Part shown: one piece after another, positions 20,774 through 30,224 of the stretch
Layout of the letters: each line of letters begins with the position of its first letter
How positions within the stretch are numbered: position 1 is the first letter of the stretch
Source: DATEDA01 sp963754305
GTDB taxonomy: Bacteria; Pseudomonadota; Gammaproteobacteria; Burkholderiales; SG8-39
Length of the DNA stretch: 64,000 nucleotides
Assembly: GCA_963754305.1 (NCBI GenBank)
Contig: CAVWFR010000040.1
Span: 1-64,000 of the forward strand
Reading direction: 5' to 3'
Notes under the pieces: generated by a model
What the model was told of the DNA's origin: nothing
Databases searched by the model: none
Seen by the model: the letters and a program-made list of their open reading frames with translations, nothing else
Made by a program: the position numbers and the translations under genes

Positions 20774-22153
20774 GCGATAAGCGGCAGCCGTTGCTGATCG
20801 TGGAGGATGACCCCGCGCTGCAGAAGCAAATGAAATGGGCATTCAGTCAATACGAGGTCGCGCTCGCGCACGATCACGGGACCGCGCTGGCGCAACTGCG
20901 CCGTTTCGAGCCTGCCGTGATTACGCTCGACCTCGGCTTGCCTCCGCAGCCCGACGACCCGGAAGAGGGTCTGAAGCTCCTCCAGGCCATCCTCGCAGCC
21001 GCACCGGAAACGAAGGTGATCGTGCTGACGGGTCAGGACGACCGCTCGAACGCCGTGAAGGCTATCGGACTCGGGGCCTACGATTTCTATCGTAAGCCTT
21101 TCGAGCCCGAGCTTCTTGCGCTTACGATCGAGCGGGCGTACCGGCTCTACGAGTTGCAGGCAGAAAATCGCCGGCTCCAGGAGGCCAGAGCGAACGGGGC
21201 TCTCACCGCGGTATTGACGGGGGATCCCGAGCTGCAACGACTCTGTAGGATGACCGAGAGGGTCGCGACGACCGACGCCACCGTCCTCGTCGATCGGGGA
21301 GTCCGGGACCGGCAAGGAGCTCTTCGCGCGGGCGCTGCACGACCTCTCCAAGCGTAAGGGCCATCGGTTCGTCGCGATCAACTGTGCGGCGATCCCTGAA
21401 ACCCTCCTCGAGAGCGAGCTCTTCGGCTACGAGAAGGGGGCATTCACGGGCGCAGCCAAACAAACGCCGGGCAAGATCGAAACGGCTCACCGAGGGACGC
21501 TCTTCCTTGACGAGATCGGCGATCTTCCGGCCGCCCTGCAAGGGAAGCTGCTGCGTTTCCTCCAGGAGCGCGTGATCGAGCGCGTTGGTGGGCGCGAAGA
21601 AATCCCGGTCGATGTGCGGGTCGTCGGCGCCACGCATCGGAATCTGAAGGCGCTCATCGCCGGGGGACGCTTCCGGGAGGACCTGTACTACCGGCTGGTG
21701 GAGATCGTCCTGGAGATCCCCTCCCTACGGATGCGCCCTGGAGACGCGAGCCTGCTCGCACATGCGTTCGCGAGGCGGTTCGCCGCGGAACAACGGCGGG
21801 GCACGATGACTCTCCTGCCCGAAGCGATCGACGCGATCGAAGCCCACTCTTGGCCGGGGAACGTGCGCGAGTTGGAGAACACCATCAAGCGGGCGGTGAT
21901 CATGGCCGATTCTTCGACGATCCGTGCCGCCGATACCGGGTTGATTGCACCGGAGAAAGCAGAGCCGTTCAATCTCCGCCGGCTGCGCGACGACACGGAG
22001 CGAGGTGCCGTCATCCGTGCCGTGAGCCGCGCCGATGGGAACCTCAGCAAGGCGGCGGAGCTTCTTGGCGTGAGCCGGCCAACGCTCTACGACCTGCTCC
22101 ACCGCTTCGGACTGAAGGGCGGGCGCGCCTGCACGCCGGAGGGAGAGGGTTAA
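20770..22153 (+). CDS. prsR: PEP-CTERM sigma-54 response regulator PrsR (one frameshift)
   Basis: An NtrC-family activator of about 460 residues. The receiver domain has the acidic pocket VEDD, phospho-acceptor Asp54 (ITLDLGLPP) and Lys109 (YRKPF). The AAA+ domain has the Walker A GESGTGKE, the sigma-54 contact loop GAFTGA, the Walker B GTLFLDEIGDLP and the GNVRELENTI arginine region. A Fis-type helix-turn-helix ends it (LSKAAELLGVSRPTLYDLL). One extra base near 21295 splits the receiver from the AAA+ domain, just before GESGTGKE. All catalytic motifs are otherwise intact. It is coupled to prsK by a 4-base overlap and is 2 bases from prsT. The family activates sigma-54 promoters of PEP-CTERM and polysaccharide genes. 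Confidence 0.88.
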
Positions 22154-22155
22154 CC

Positions 22156-24948
22156 ATGCCGATCGAGAAGACGCGCCGCTCCTCGCGATTCTCTGCTCGA
22201 TTTGCCATCATTCTCGCGGCGGTGGCCGTAGCGTCCTGCGGCTCTGAGACGCCCGAACGATTCATCGCGTCCGCCAAGCAGTACATGGCGAGAAGCGAGT
22301 ACGGCGCGGCTGCGATCCAGCTGCAGAACGCGCTGCAGAAGAGACCGAACGACGGCGAGGCGCGCTATCTCCTGGCACTCGCGCTGCTGGAGACGCGCGA
22401 TCCGGTGTCCGCGGAAAGGGAACTGCGCCGGGCACTCGCGCTCAACGTCTCCCCCGCCGTGGTGCTTCCAGCAGTCGCCCGGGCGCTGCTCGAGAGCGGC
22501 CAGCAGGAGAAACTCGTCGCCGAGTTCGCAAACCTCAAAGTATCGGAAACGGGTGCTCAAGCAAAGCTGCACGCGATTGTCGGGCGCGCGTACCTTTCGC
22601 TCGGCAAGCCCGATGAAGCACGGGCGGCGTTCGCCGCGGCGCTGACGGCGGAGCCGGGTCACGACCCGGCGCGGCTCGGCCAGGCGCGGCTGTTGGCCGC
22701 TGAGGGCGCGATGGCAGCCGCCGTCGAGATTGTCGACGACGTGCTCGGCAAGTCGCCGACGGAGGTCGACGCCTTGGCGATGAAGGGCGAGCTCTTACTC
22801 GCCCAGGGCGAGCCGGATGCCGCGGTCACGGCTTTTCAGCGGGTGATCGAGCTTAAACCGAACAGCGTCGCCGGCCGGCGCATGCTGATCTCTCTGCTGA
22901 TCGATCGTCACGAGCACGAAGCGGCCGCAAGCCAGATCGCTGAAGCGAAGAGGATCCTCCGCGAGGATCCCAGCATCCTCTATTTGGAGTCGTTGCTCGC
23001 GTTCCGGCAGGGAAATCCGGCGCTGGCTCGGGAATCGACCCAGCGGATCCTCAAGGCCGCGCCCGATAACGTCCCGAGCCTCGTGCTCGCAGCTGCGATC
23101 GAGTACGAGTTGCGATCGTACGCGCAGGCCCAGGTGCATCTTCGAAAGGTGCTCGACCGAGCGCCGCGACATGTCTTCGCGCGACGGCTCCTCGTCGCGT
23201 CGTTCTTGCGCGCCGGCGAGCCGGAGCGCGCGCTTGATGCATTGGGACCGCTGTTGCGCCAAGGGAGCGCTGACGCAGTTGCGTTGTCGCTCGCCGGCGA
23301 AGTCTATCTCGCGAAGAACGACCTCAAGCGCGCGAACGACTACTTCGAGAAGGCGACCATAGCGGACGAGTCGAACGTCGACACGCGCACCCGGCTCGCA
23401 CAAATTCGCTTCGCACTTGGCGACGCGGAGCGCGCGCTGAGAGACCTCGAAGCCGCCTCGCAAGCCGACGCCAAGAGCTTTCGGGCCGACGTGCTCCTGA
23501 TCCTCAGCCTTCTTCGGCGCGATGAGGCCGATAGAGCGCTCATCGCATCCGGATCGCTCGAACAGAAGCAGCCGAACAATCCCGCTACATATCACCTGAA
23601 GGGCCTGATCTTTCTCGCCAAGCGCGACGCGGTGAAGGCCCGCTCGGAGTTCGAGAAAGCGCTTGAGCTCCAACCCTCGTTTCTGCCGGCCTTACAGAAC
23701 CTCACCAACCTCGATCTGCAAGCGGGACGTTTCGATGCGGCGCGCCAGCGATTCCAAGACGCGCTGGCGAGGCAGCCAAGTAACAATGCGCAGCTGCATC
23801 TTGCGTACGCGGAGCTTCTGCGAGTCACGGGCTCCAGTCAGCAAGCCGTGCTCGCGGCCATCGAGCGCGCCACGAAGAAAGACCCCGTCTCGGTTGCAGC
23901 CCGCGTGGCTCTTGTCGAGTTCCTCGTTCGTTCGGGCGACACCAGACGTGCCCTCACAGCGGCGCAGGAGGCCAGCGCAGCGATTCCAGGCGACCTACGG
24001 GTGCTCGAGGCGCTCGGGGTCTCGCAGCAAGCCGCCGGCGACCTGAACCAGGCCATCGCGACGTTCCAAAAGGTAGTCGCGGCTGCGCCGCAGGCGACCC
24101 AGCCGCTCGTTCGCCTCGCGGGCGCCTACACGGCGGCGCAGGACTACCCCAGCGCCGCGCAGAGGCTCCGCAAGGTACTCTCGTTGCAGCCGGGCCTTGT
24201 CGATCTGCACCGCGAGATCGCTCTCCTGCTGGTGCGTGCAGGTCGCCCCGACGAGGCGCTTCAAGAAGCCCGTACGGTGCAGAGGCAACGGCCCAAGGAG
24301 GCGATAGGCTTCGTCATCGAGGGAGAGGTTTTCGCCGCGGAGAGAAAATGGGCGGCAGCGTCCGCCGCTTATCGCCGGGCATTCAGACTCTCAACGAGCC
24401 CGGGCGTGCTCACGCGCCTCCACGCGACGCTCGACGCCGAAGGCCGAGCCCAGGAGGCCGAGCAGATTGCCAGCAAATGGGTGCGCGATAATCCGCAGGA
24501 CGTCGCAGTGCGGACGTATCTCGCCGAGCGCGACCTGCGCGTCAAGGATTACCGGTCAGCCGTGCTGCAGTACCGGGCGGTCCTCGAGCAGACCGCGAAC
24601 GATCCGATCGTCCTCAACAATCTCGCTTGGGCGGCCGGGCAGCTCGACGATCCTCAGGCGTTGAGTTACGCCGAGCGCGCGAACCGCCTCGCTCCCGGCA
24701 GTCCCGCCATTCTCGACACGCTCGGCTGGCTGCTCGTGCAACAGGGCGACACCGTGCGCGGACTCGAATACCTGCAGCGGGCGTCGGATCTCGCGCAGGG
24801 CTCGCAGGAGATCCGCCTTCATCTCGCAAAGGCGCTCGTGAAGGCAGGGCAGCTAGACTCGGCGAGAAAGGCGTTGGATGCGCTGCAGCGTACACCCGAG
24901 CCCTCACCGCAGCGAGAGGAAGCCGCTGCAATGTTGAAATCGCTGTAG
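22156..24948 (+). CDS. prsT: PEP-CTERM system TPR-repeat lipoprotein PrsT
   Basis: A 930-residue exported protein. Its start MPIEKTRRSSRFSARF precedes a hydrophobic signal and the lipobox VASC, so it should be a lipoprotein. Almost the whole mature part is tetratricopeptide-like helical repeats, for example YGAAAIQLQNALQKRPNDGE and PDAAVTAFQRVIELKPNS. It begins 2 bases after the prsR stop, making prsK-prsR-prsT one transcription unit. TPR lipoproteins of this length act as scaffolds for polysaccharide export or assembly in PEP-CTERM strains. The frame is intact. Confidence 0.9.
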   Translation: MPIEKTRRSSRFSARFAIILAAVAVASCGSETPERFIASAKQYMARSEYGAAAIQLQNALQKRPNDGEARYLLALALLETRDPVSAERELRRALALNVSPAVVLPAVARALLESGQQEKLVAEFANLKVSETGAQAKLHAIVGRAYLSLGKPDEARAAFAAALTAEPGHDPARLGQARLLAAEGAMAAAVEIVDDVLGKSPTEVDALAMKGELLLAQGEPDAAVTAFQRVIELKPNSVAGRRMLISLLIDRHEHEAAASQIAEAKRILREDPSILYLESLLAFRQGNPALARESTQRILKAAPDNVPSLVLAAAIEYELRSYAQAQVHLRKVLDRAPRHVFARRLLVASFLRAGEPERALDALGPLLRQGSADAVALSLAGEVYLAKNDLKRANDYFEKATIADESNVDTRTRLAQIRFALGDAERALRDLEAASQADAKSFRADVLLILSLLRRDEADRALIASGSLEQKQPNNPATYHLKGLIFLAKRDAVKARSEFEKALELQPSFLPALQNLTNLDLQAGRFDAARQRFQDALARQPSNNAQLHLAYAELLRVTGSSQQAVLAAIERATKKDPVSVAARVALVEFLVRSGDTRRALTAAQEASAAIPGDLRVLEALGVSQQAAGDLNQAIATFQKVVAAAPQATQPLVRLAGAYTAAQDYPSAAQRLRKVLSLQPGLVDLHREIALLLVRAGRPDEALQEARTVQRQRPKEAIGFVIEGEVFAAERKWAAASAAYRRAFRLSTSPGVLTRLHATLDAEGRAQEAEQIASKWVRDNPQDVAVRTYLAERDLRVKDYRSAVLQYRAVLEQTANDPIVLNNLAWAAGQLDDPQALSYAERANRLAPGSPAILDTLGWLLVQQGDTVRGLEYLQRASDLAQGSQEIRLHLAKALVKAGQLDSARKALDALQRTPEPSPQREEAAAMLKSL

Positions 24949-24961
24949 CAAGGGAAGAGAA

Positions 24962-26242
24962 ATGACAACCATCGCGGTCGTCGGACTCGGATATGTCGGG
25001 CTGCCGCTTGCTGTCGAGTTCGGCAAAAAGTATCGAACCATCGGATTCGACTTGTCACAGGCGAAGGTAGACGCTTACCGTCGACATGTCGATCCGACCG
25101 GGGAAGTGGCATCGGCGGACCTCAAGGCCGCCGACAGGCTTTCGTGCACGACCGAGCCGACTTCGCTCCGCGAGGCGGACTTCGTCATCGTCGCGGTGCC
25201 GACGCCGGTCGACGAGGCCCGCAAGCCTGACCTCGCACCGCTCCTCGGTGCCAGCGGGGCCGTAGGCAAGAATCTGAAGCGCGGCGCGACCGTTGTCTTC
25301 GAGTCCACGGTCTACCCCGGTGCCACCGAGGAGGTCTGCATACCGATGCTCGAGCGCCACTCGGGGCTCACCTGGAAGCAGGGCTTCTTCGTCGGTTACT
25401 CGCCGGAGCGGATCAACCCCGGCGACAAGGAGCACACACTCACCCGAATCGTGAAAGTCGTGTCGGGCGACACGCCGGAGACGCTGGAGCGGGTCGCGAG
25501 CGTCTACGGCAGCGTCGTCGCGGCCGGCGTGTTCAAGGCAAGCAGCATCAAGGTGGCCGAAGCCGCAAAGGTGATCGAGAACACGCAGCGCGACCTGAAC
25601 ATCGCGCTCATGAACGAGCTCTCGCTGATCTTCGAGCGCATCGGGATCGACACGCTGGAGGTCCTACGCGCGGCGGGCACGAAATGGAACTTCCTGCCGT
25701 TCCGACCCGGCCTCGTCGGCGGCCATTGCATCGGTGTGGACCCCTACTACCTCACCTACAAGGCCGAGATGCTCGGCTATCAGCCGCAGGTGATCCTGGC
25801 CGGACGGCGAATCAACGACGGTATGGGCAAGTACGTCGCCGAACAGACGGTCAAGAGAATGATCCAGCACGGGCTTCAGGTGAACGGCGCGAATGTCGCC
25901 GTGCTCGGGCTGACGTTCAAGGAAGACTGCCCTGACCTTCGCAACTCCCGCGTCATCGACGTGATTCGCGAGCTGGAGTCGTACGGGGTCCAGGTCCACG
26001 TGCACGATCCGGTCGCTGCGGCCGAAGAGGCAGTCCACGAATATGGGGTCAACCTCCTTCCGTGGGAGGCGCTGCCGCGCGCCGGGGCGATGATCGTCGC
26101 GGTGGCGCACACGGCGTTTGCGCGCCGCACGGTGCCTGAGTTACTGGAGAGGCTCGCTCCGAATGGCATCGTCGCCGACGTGAAGAGCATGCTTGATGCC
26201 GACGCGCTGCGCGAGAAGGGAGTGGCGGTTTGGCGCCTCTGA
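24962..26242 (+). CDS. tviB: UDP-N-acetylhexosamine 6-dehydrogenase, TviB/VipA-like
   Basis: A 426-residue nucleotide-sugar dehydrogenase that oxidises C6 of a UDP-N-acetylhexosamine to the uronic acid, using two NAD+. The N-terminal NAD motif is VVGLGYVGLPLAVEFG, the middle domain has GYSPERINPGD, and the catalytic nucleophile is Cys256 in GGHCIGVDPYYL. The C-terminal domain has LGLTFKEDCPDLRNSRV. A good ribosome-binding site (GGGAAGAGAA) precedes ATG 24962. It overlaps the epimerase gene by 13 bases, matching the TviB-TviC pair of Vi antigen biosynthesis, so a GalNAcA-type sugar is likely. Confidence 0.87.
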   Translation: MTTIAVVGLGYVGLPLAVEFGKKYRTIGFDLSQAKVDAYRRHVDPTGEVASADLKAADRLSCTTEPTSLREADFVIVAVPTPVDEARKPDLAPLLGASGAVGKNLKRGATVVFESTVYPGATEEVCIPMLERHSGLTWKQGFFVGYSPERINPGDKEHTLTRIVKVVSGDTPETLERVASVYGSVVAAGVFKASSIKVAEAAKVIENTQRDLNIALMNELSLIFERIGIDTLEVLRAAGTKWNFLPFRPGLVGGHCIGVDPYYLTYKAEMLGYQPQVILAGRRINDGMGKYVAEQTVKRMIQHGLQVNGANVAVLGLTFKEDCPDLRNSRVIDVIRELESYGVQVHVHDPVAAAEEAVHEYGVNLLPWEALPRAGAMIVAVAHTAFARRTVPELLERLAPNGIVADVKSMLDADALREKGVAVWRL

Positions 26243-27336
26243 CAAGCAACCCACGCCCGGCGGTGAACCACTGGGCGGACCGGCTGGCAAGTCAGCCGCT
26301 GCATTGGCTTGTCACCGGCGCGGCGGGCTTCATCGGCTCGCATCTCGTCGAGATCCTGCTCCGACATGGTCAGCACGTTGTGGGACTTGATAACTTTTCG
26401 ACCGGCTTCTCGCACAATCTAGGCGACATCAGAGTGCGGGTCGGCGAAGAAGCTTGGCGGCGCCATCGCTTCGTCGCAGGCGACATCACCGATCTCGGCA
26501 CTTGTCGCGACGCGTGTAACGGCGTCGACATCGTGCTGCACCAGGCGGCACTCGGCTCCGTCCCCCGATCGATCGCCGATCCGCTCGCGACGCACACCGC
26601 AAACCTCAGCGGGTTCGTGAACATGCTCGTCGCCGCGCGCGACGCCGGGGTGCGCCGGTTCGTTTACGCTGCATCGAGCTCTACTTACGGCGACGAGCCC
26701 GGGCTGCCAAAGGTCGAGGATCGGATCGGGCGGCCACTCTCTCCCTACGCAGTCACCAAGCACGCGAACGAGCTTTACGCGGAGGTATTCGCGAGCTGCT
26801 ACCGCATGCAGCTCGTCGGGTTGCGCTACTTCAATGTCTTCGGATCCCGGCAGGACCCGGAGGGAGCGTACGCTGCGGTGATCCCGCGATGGATCCGGGC
26901 GCTCGTTCGTGGCGAGCCGATAACGATCTTCGGCGACGGCGAGACCTCTCGAGACTTCTGCTACGTGGCAAACGCGGTCCAGGCTAACGTGCTTGCCGCG
27001 TTGACCGATCGGCAAGGCGCGAGCAACGAGGTCTATAACGTCGCGGTCGGGGAGCGGACCACTCTCAATGCGCTTTTCCTCATGCTGCAAACGCTCGTGG
27101 CGTCCCAGCGGCCCGCGGCCGCGACCGTCAGCGTGACCCACGCGCAGTTCCGCGCGGGCGACGTGCGGCATTCGCAGGCGGACATCGGGAGAGCCCGGCG
27201 GCGTTTGGGCTATGAGCCAACACACGGCGTTCTCGATGGCCTCCGCGAATGCTTGCCGTGGTACTTGAGCCGGTTCGCCGGCAACGCCGCCGTTCCCGTC
27301 GGGCAGGGCGTCTATGCGTTGCGCGTCGGGTCGTGA
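26230..27336 (+). CDS. tviC: UDP-sugar 4-epimerase, TviC/WbpP-like
   Basis: A 368-residue extended SDR enzyme. It has WLVTGAAGFIGSHLVEILL, LDNFSTG, the catalytic Ser in AASSSTYGD and Tyr-Lys in SPYAVTKHANELYAE. The substrate region has VFGSRQDPEGAYAAVIPRWI. The alternative start TTG 26230 overlaps the dehydrogenase gene, so the two are translationally coupled. With the dehydrogenase it would interconvert UDP-GlcNAc(A) and UDP-GalNAc(A). The preference for N-acetylated substrates is inferred from the pairing, not from a diagnostic residue. Confidence 0.84.
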   Translation: MAPLTSNPRPAVNHWADRLASQPLHWLVTGAAGFIGSHLVEILLRHGQHVVGLDNFSTGFSHNLGDIRVRVGEEAWRRHRFVAGDITDLGTCRDACNGVDIVLHQAALGSVPRSIADPLATHTANLSGFVNMLVAARDAGVRRFVYAASSSTYGDEPGLPKVEDRIGRPLSPYAVTKHANELYAEVFASCYRMQLVGLRYFNVFGSRQDPEGAYAAVIPRWIRALVRGEPITIFGDGETSRDFCYVANAVQANVLAALTDRQGASNEVYNVAVGERTTLNALFLMLQTLVASQRPAAATVSVTHAQFRAGDVRHSQADIGRARRRLGYEPTHGVLDGLRECLPWYLSRFAGNAAVPVGQGVYALRVGS

Positions 27337-28249
27337 ATCGAAGCCAAGGGCGTGGCTCGCCCTCGGCGCAGCGATCGCGCTGGCGGTGGCGGTCTCACCG
27401 GCGTCAGGCCAGCCTGCGGAGCCACCGCGAGCCGAGGAATCCCTTCGGACGGATCTGCTCGTCGCGCAAGCGATCGCGTTCGAGCATGGTGAAGGCGTGC
27501 CCAGGAACCCCATGCTGGCCGCGTTGCTCTACTGCACGGCGGCCCGTCGGGGCGATGCAGAGGCCCAGTTCAGCCTTGGGTGGATGTACGCGAACGGCCG
27601 CGGCGTGGCTCACGACGACGCCGTCGCCGCCGGGTTATTTGAGCATGCGGCCGCACAGGGGCACGCCCACGCACACCGGCTGCTAGGCTACCTCGGTGGT
27701 ATCCAGGGTCGGCTGCCGGATTGTATGACTGCGCGCATGCCGCCGCCCGCGACGTCCGTCGACGTCGACGATGCTCTGCTCGCGCGCCTGCCGCCGGAGA
27801 AGCAGCGGCTCGCCGAGATGGCCCGTCGGCTCGCGATAATGTATGACGTGGAGCCTCGGCTCGCGCTCGCGGTGATCACGGTGGAGTCAAATTTCGAGCC
27901 CAGAGCCCAGTCTGCAAAGAACGCGCGCGGCCTAATGCAACTGATCCCGGAGACCGCCGAGCGATTCGGTGTCAGAAACGTCTTCGATCCCGCCGAGAAC
28001 GTACGCGGCGGCCTCGCGTATCTGCGCTGGCTCCTGGCGTACTATCGCGGACGCGTTGTGCTCGCCGCAGCTGCGTACAACGCCGGGGAGGGCGCAGTCG
28101 ACCGTCACCGGGGCGTGCCGCCGTATCCGGAGACACAGAACTATGTGCGGCGGATCGCGCAACTGTTCCCTAATGACGAGCACCGGTACGATGCGGGGCT
28201 AGCCGAGCCATCGCCGGTGCTGGCGCTCCCAAGGCTGCGCACCAAGTGA
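27314..28249 (+). CDS. Sel1-repeat plus lytic transglycosylase (SLT) protein
   Basis: A 311-residue exported protein. A signal peptide (LALGAAIALAVAVSPASG) is followed by two Sel1-like repeats at residues about 50-125 (FSLGWMYANGRGVAHDD) and a goose-type/SLT domain at about 165-290. The catalytic Glu191 is in TVESNFEPRAQSA, with GLMQLIPETAERFG and AAAYNAGEGAV as the other SLT signatures. It should cleave peptidoglycan glycan strands and make room for an export apparatus. It overlaps the tviC end by 23 bases, so it belongs to this operon. Confidence 0.85.
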   Translation: MRCASGRESKPRAWLALGAAIALAVAVSPASGQPAEPPRAEESLRTDLLVAQAIAFEHGEGVPRNPMLAALLYCTAARRGDAEAQFSLGWMYANGRGVAHDDAVAAGLFEHAAAQGHAHAHRLLGYLGGIQGRLPDCMTARMPPPATSVDVDDALLARLPPEKQRLAEMARRLAIMYDVEPRLALAVITVESNFEPRAQSAKNARGLMQLIPETAERFGVRNVFDPAENVRGGLAYLRWLLAYYRGRVVLAAAAYNAGEGAVDRHRGVPPYPETQNYVRRIAQLFPNDEHRYDAGLAEPSPVLALPRLRTK

Positions 28250-28322
28250 TGGTGAGGCGACGCCGGAGCGCGCTTGCCGGCGTCGAGGAAGTGAACGTGC
28301 GGTTGGCATTGGTGGATTGATC

Positions 28323-30149
28323 ATGTGCGGCATCGTGGGTGCGGTCTCGACGCGCAACGTGGTTCCGGTCCTGCTCGAGGGCCTGAACCGGCTGGAGTAC
28401 CGCGGGTACGACTCGGCCGGGCTGGCGGTGCTCAACGGCGCGCTACGGCGTCTGCGGACCACCGGCAGGGTCGCGGAGCTCTCGAAGCTCGCTGTCGACC
28501 AGCAGTTCTCCGGCAACGTGGGAATCGCGCACACCCGCTGGGCCACCCATGGCGTTCCCTCGGAGACGAATGCCCATCCTCATGTCTCGTCGGGAGTGGC
28601 GGTGGTTCACAACGGCATCATCGAGAATCACGAGTCCGTGCGAGAGAGGCTGAAGGATCTCGGCTACGCGTTCGTCTCCGACACCGACACCGAGGTTATC
28701 GCCCACCTCGTGCGCGACAAGCTGAAGGAGACGAGCGATCTCGCCGAAGCGACGCGCGCGGCGATCGCCGAGCTCGAGGGCGCGTACGCGATCGCCGTAC
28801 TTTGCCAGGACGATCCAACGCGTATAGCGGTTGCGCGCAAGGGCGCACCATTGCTGCTAGGACTCGGCGAGGGCGAGACCTTCGCCGCTTCCGACGTTTC
28901 GGCGCTTCTGCAGGTGACCAAGCGGGTCATCTACCTGGAAGAGGGTGATGTCGCCGAGCTGCGTCTGGACGGTTGCCGGGTGATCGACGCGACCGGAATG
29001 GAGGTCGCCCGGCCGATTCACCGCTCCCAGCTCTCGTCGAGCGCCGTCGAGCTCGGGCCGTATCGGCATTTCATGCAAAAGGAGATCTTCGAACAGCCGG
29101 GTGCCGTGGCCAATACGCTCGAGATGGTCGCGAACGCGCGCTCGATCGCGCCGGAGCTATTCGGCGCCGGCGCCGGCCCGGTCCTCGCGGGGACCGACGC
29201 CGTGCTGATCCTCGCTTGCGGGACGAGCTACCACGCGGGCATGGTTGCGCGTTACTGGATCGAAGCCGTGGCGGGTGTGCCCTGCTCGGTCGAGATCGCG
29301 AGCGAGTATCGATACCGGCAATCGGTACCCAACCCCAGACAGCTCGTAGTGACCCTCTCCCAGTCGGGCGAGACTGCGGATACGATCGCCGCCTTGCAAT
29401 ATGCCAAGACGCTCGGTCACCAGCACACGCTCACGATCTGCAACGTTCCCGAGAGTGCGCTGGTCCGGCATTCCAGTCTCCGGTTCCTCACGCGAGCCGG
29501 GCCCGAGATCGGGGTAGCCTCGACCAAGGCCTTCACGACCCAACTTGCCGTACTTGTGCTCCTCACGTTGGTGCTCGCCAAGGTCAAAGGGCGCCTTTCG
29601 GTCGGGTACGAAGCGGAACTCCTCACTGCGTTGAGGCATCTGCCGGCAGCGCTTCAGCAGGTCCTCTCGGTGGAGCCCGGGATGAAGGCCTGGGCCCGGG
29701 CGTTCGCAACCAAGGAGCACGCCCTTTTTCTCGGACGCGGGATCCATTACCCGATCGCGATGGAGGGCGCGCTCAAGCTGAAAGAGATCTCCTACATCCA
29801 CGCCGAGGCTTATCCTGCGGGCGAACTCAAGCATGGGCCCCTTGCGTTGGTGGATCGGAACATGCCGGTGGTCGCGATCGCCCCCAACGATGCGCTGCTC
29901 GAAAAGCTGAAATCCAACCTTCAGGAGGTGCGGGCCCGCGGTGGCGAGCTCTATGTCCTCGCCGACGAAGGTTCACGTGTCCACGAGGGCGATGGCCTCC
30001 ACGTGGTCCGGCTGACTGACCACGCCGGCCTTCTCTCACCAATCCTGCACACCGTCCCACTCCAGCTGTTGGCGTACCACAGCGCGCTCGAGCGTGGCAC
30101 CGACGTCGACAAGCCGCGGAACCTCGCGAAGAGCGTCACCGTCGAGTAG
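28323..30149 (+). CDS. glmS: Glutamine-fructose-6-phosphate aminotransferase
   Basis: A 608-residue, full-length GlmS that makes glucosamine-6-phosphate from fructose-6-phosphate and glutamine, the entry step to UDP-GlcNAc. The start MCGIVGAV gives the catalytic N-terminal Cys after Met removal. The glutaminase domain has RWATHGVPSETNAHPH. Two SIS domains follow (CGTSYHAGMVARYW, SQSGETADTIAAL), and the C-terminus is KPRNLAKSVTVE. ATG 28323 is certain from the Cys rule. Its place at the end of the polysaccharide locus lets it feed amino-sugar precursors to TviB/TviC. Confidence 0.95.
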   Translation: MCGIVGAVSTRNVVPVLLEGLNRLEYRGYDSAGLAVLNGALRRLRTTGRVAELSKLAVDQQFSGNVGIAHTRWATHGVPSETNAHPHVSSGVAVVHNGIIENHESVRERLKDLGYAFVSDTDTEVIAHLVRDKLKETSDLAEATRAAIAELEGAYAIAVLCQDDPTRIAVARKGAPLLLGLGEGETFAASDVSALLQVTKRVIYLEEGDVAELRLDGCRVIDATGMEVARPIHRSQLSSSAVELGPYRHFMQKEIFEQPGAVANTLEMVANARSIAPELFGAGAGPVLAGTDAVLILACGTSYHAGMVARYWIEAVAGVPCSVEIASEYRYRQSVPNPRQLVVTLSQSGETADTIAALQYAKTLGHQHTLTICNVPESALVRHSSLRFLTRAGPEIGVASTKAFTTQLAVLVLLTLVLAKVKGRLSVGYEAELLTALRHLPAALQQVLSVEPGMKAWARAFATKEHALFLGRGIHYPIAMEGALKLKEISYIHAEAYPAGELKHGPLALVDRNMPVVAIAPNDALLEKLKSNLQEVRARGGELYVLADEGSRVHEGDGLHVVRLTDHAGLLSPILHTVPLQLLAYHSALERGTDVDKPRNLAKSVTVE

Positions 30150-30179
30150 CCGCCGTTTGCCAGCCGCTCCTCGGTCGAA

Positions 30180-30201
30180 CGCCGAACGGCCGGGTTCGGC
30201 G
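30180..30201 (+). terminator. Stem-loop after glmS
   Basis: A perfect 8-base stem CGCCGAAC / GTTCGGCG with a 6-base GGCCGG loop, 30 bases past the glmS stop and 23 bases before the next start. No T run follows, so it may attenuate rather than end transcription. Confidence 0.45.
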
Positions 30202-30224
30202 CCGATCCGGTCAAGCGTCGCATG

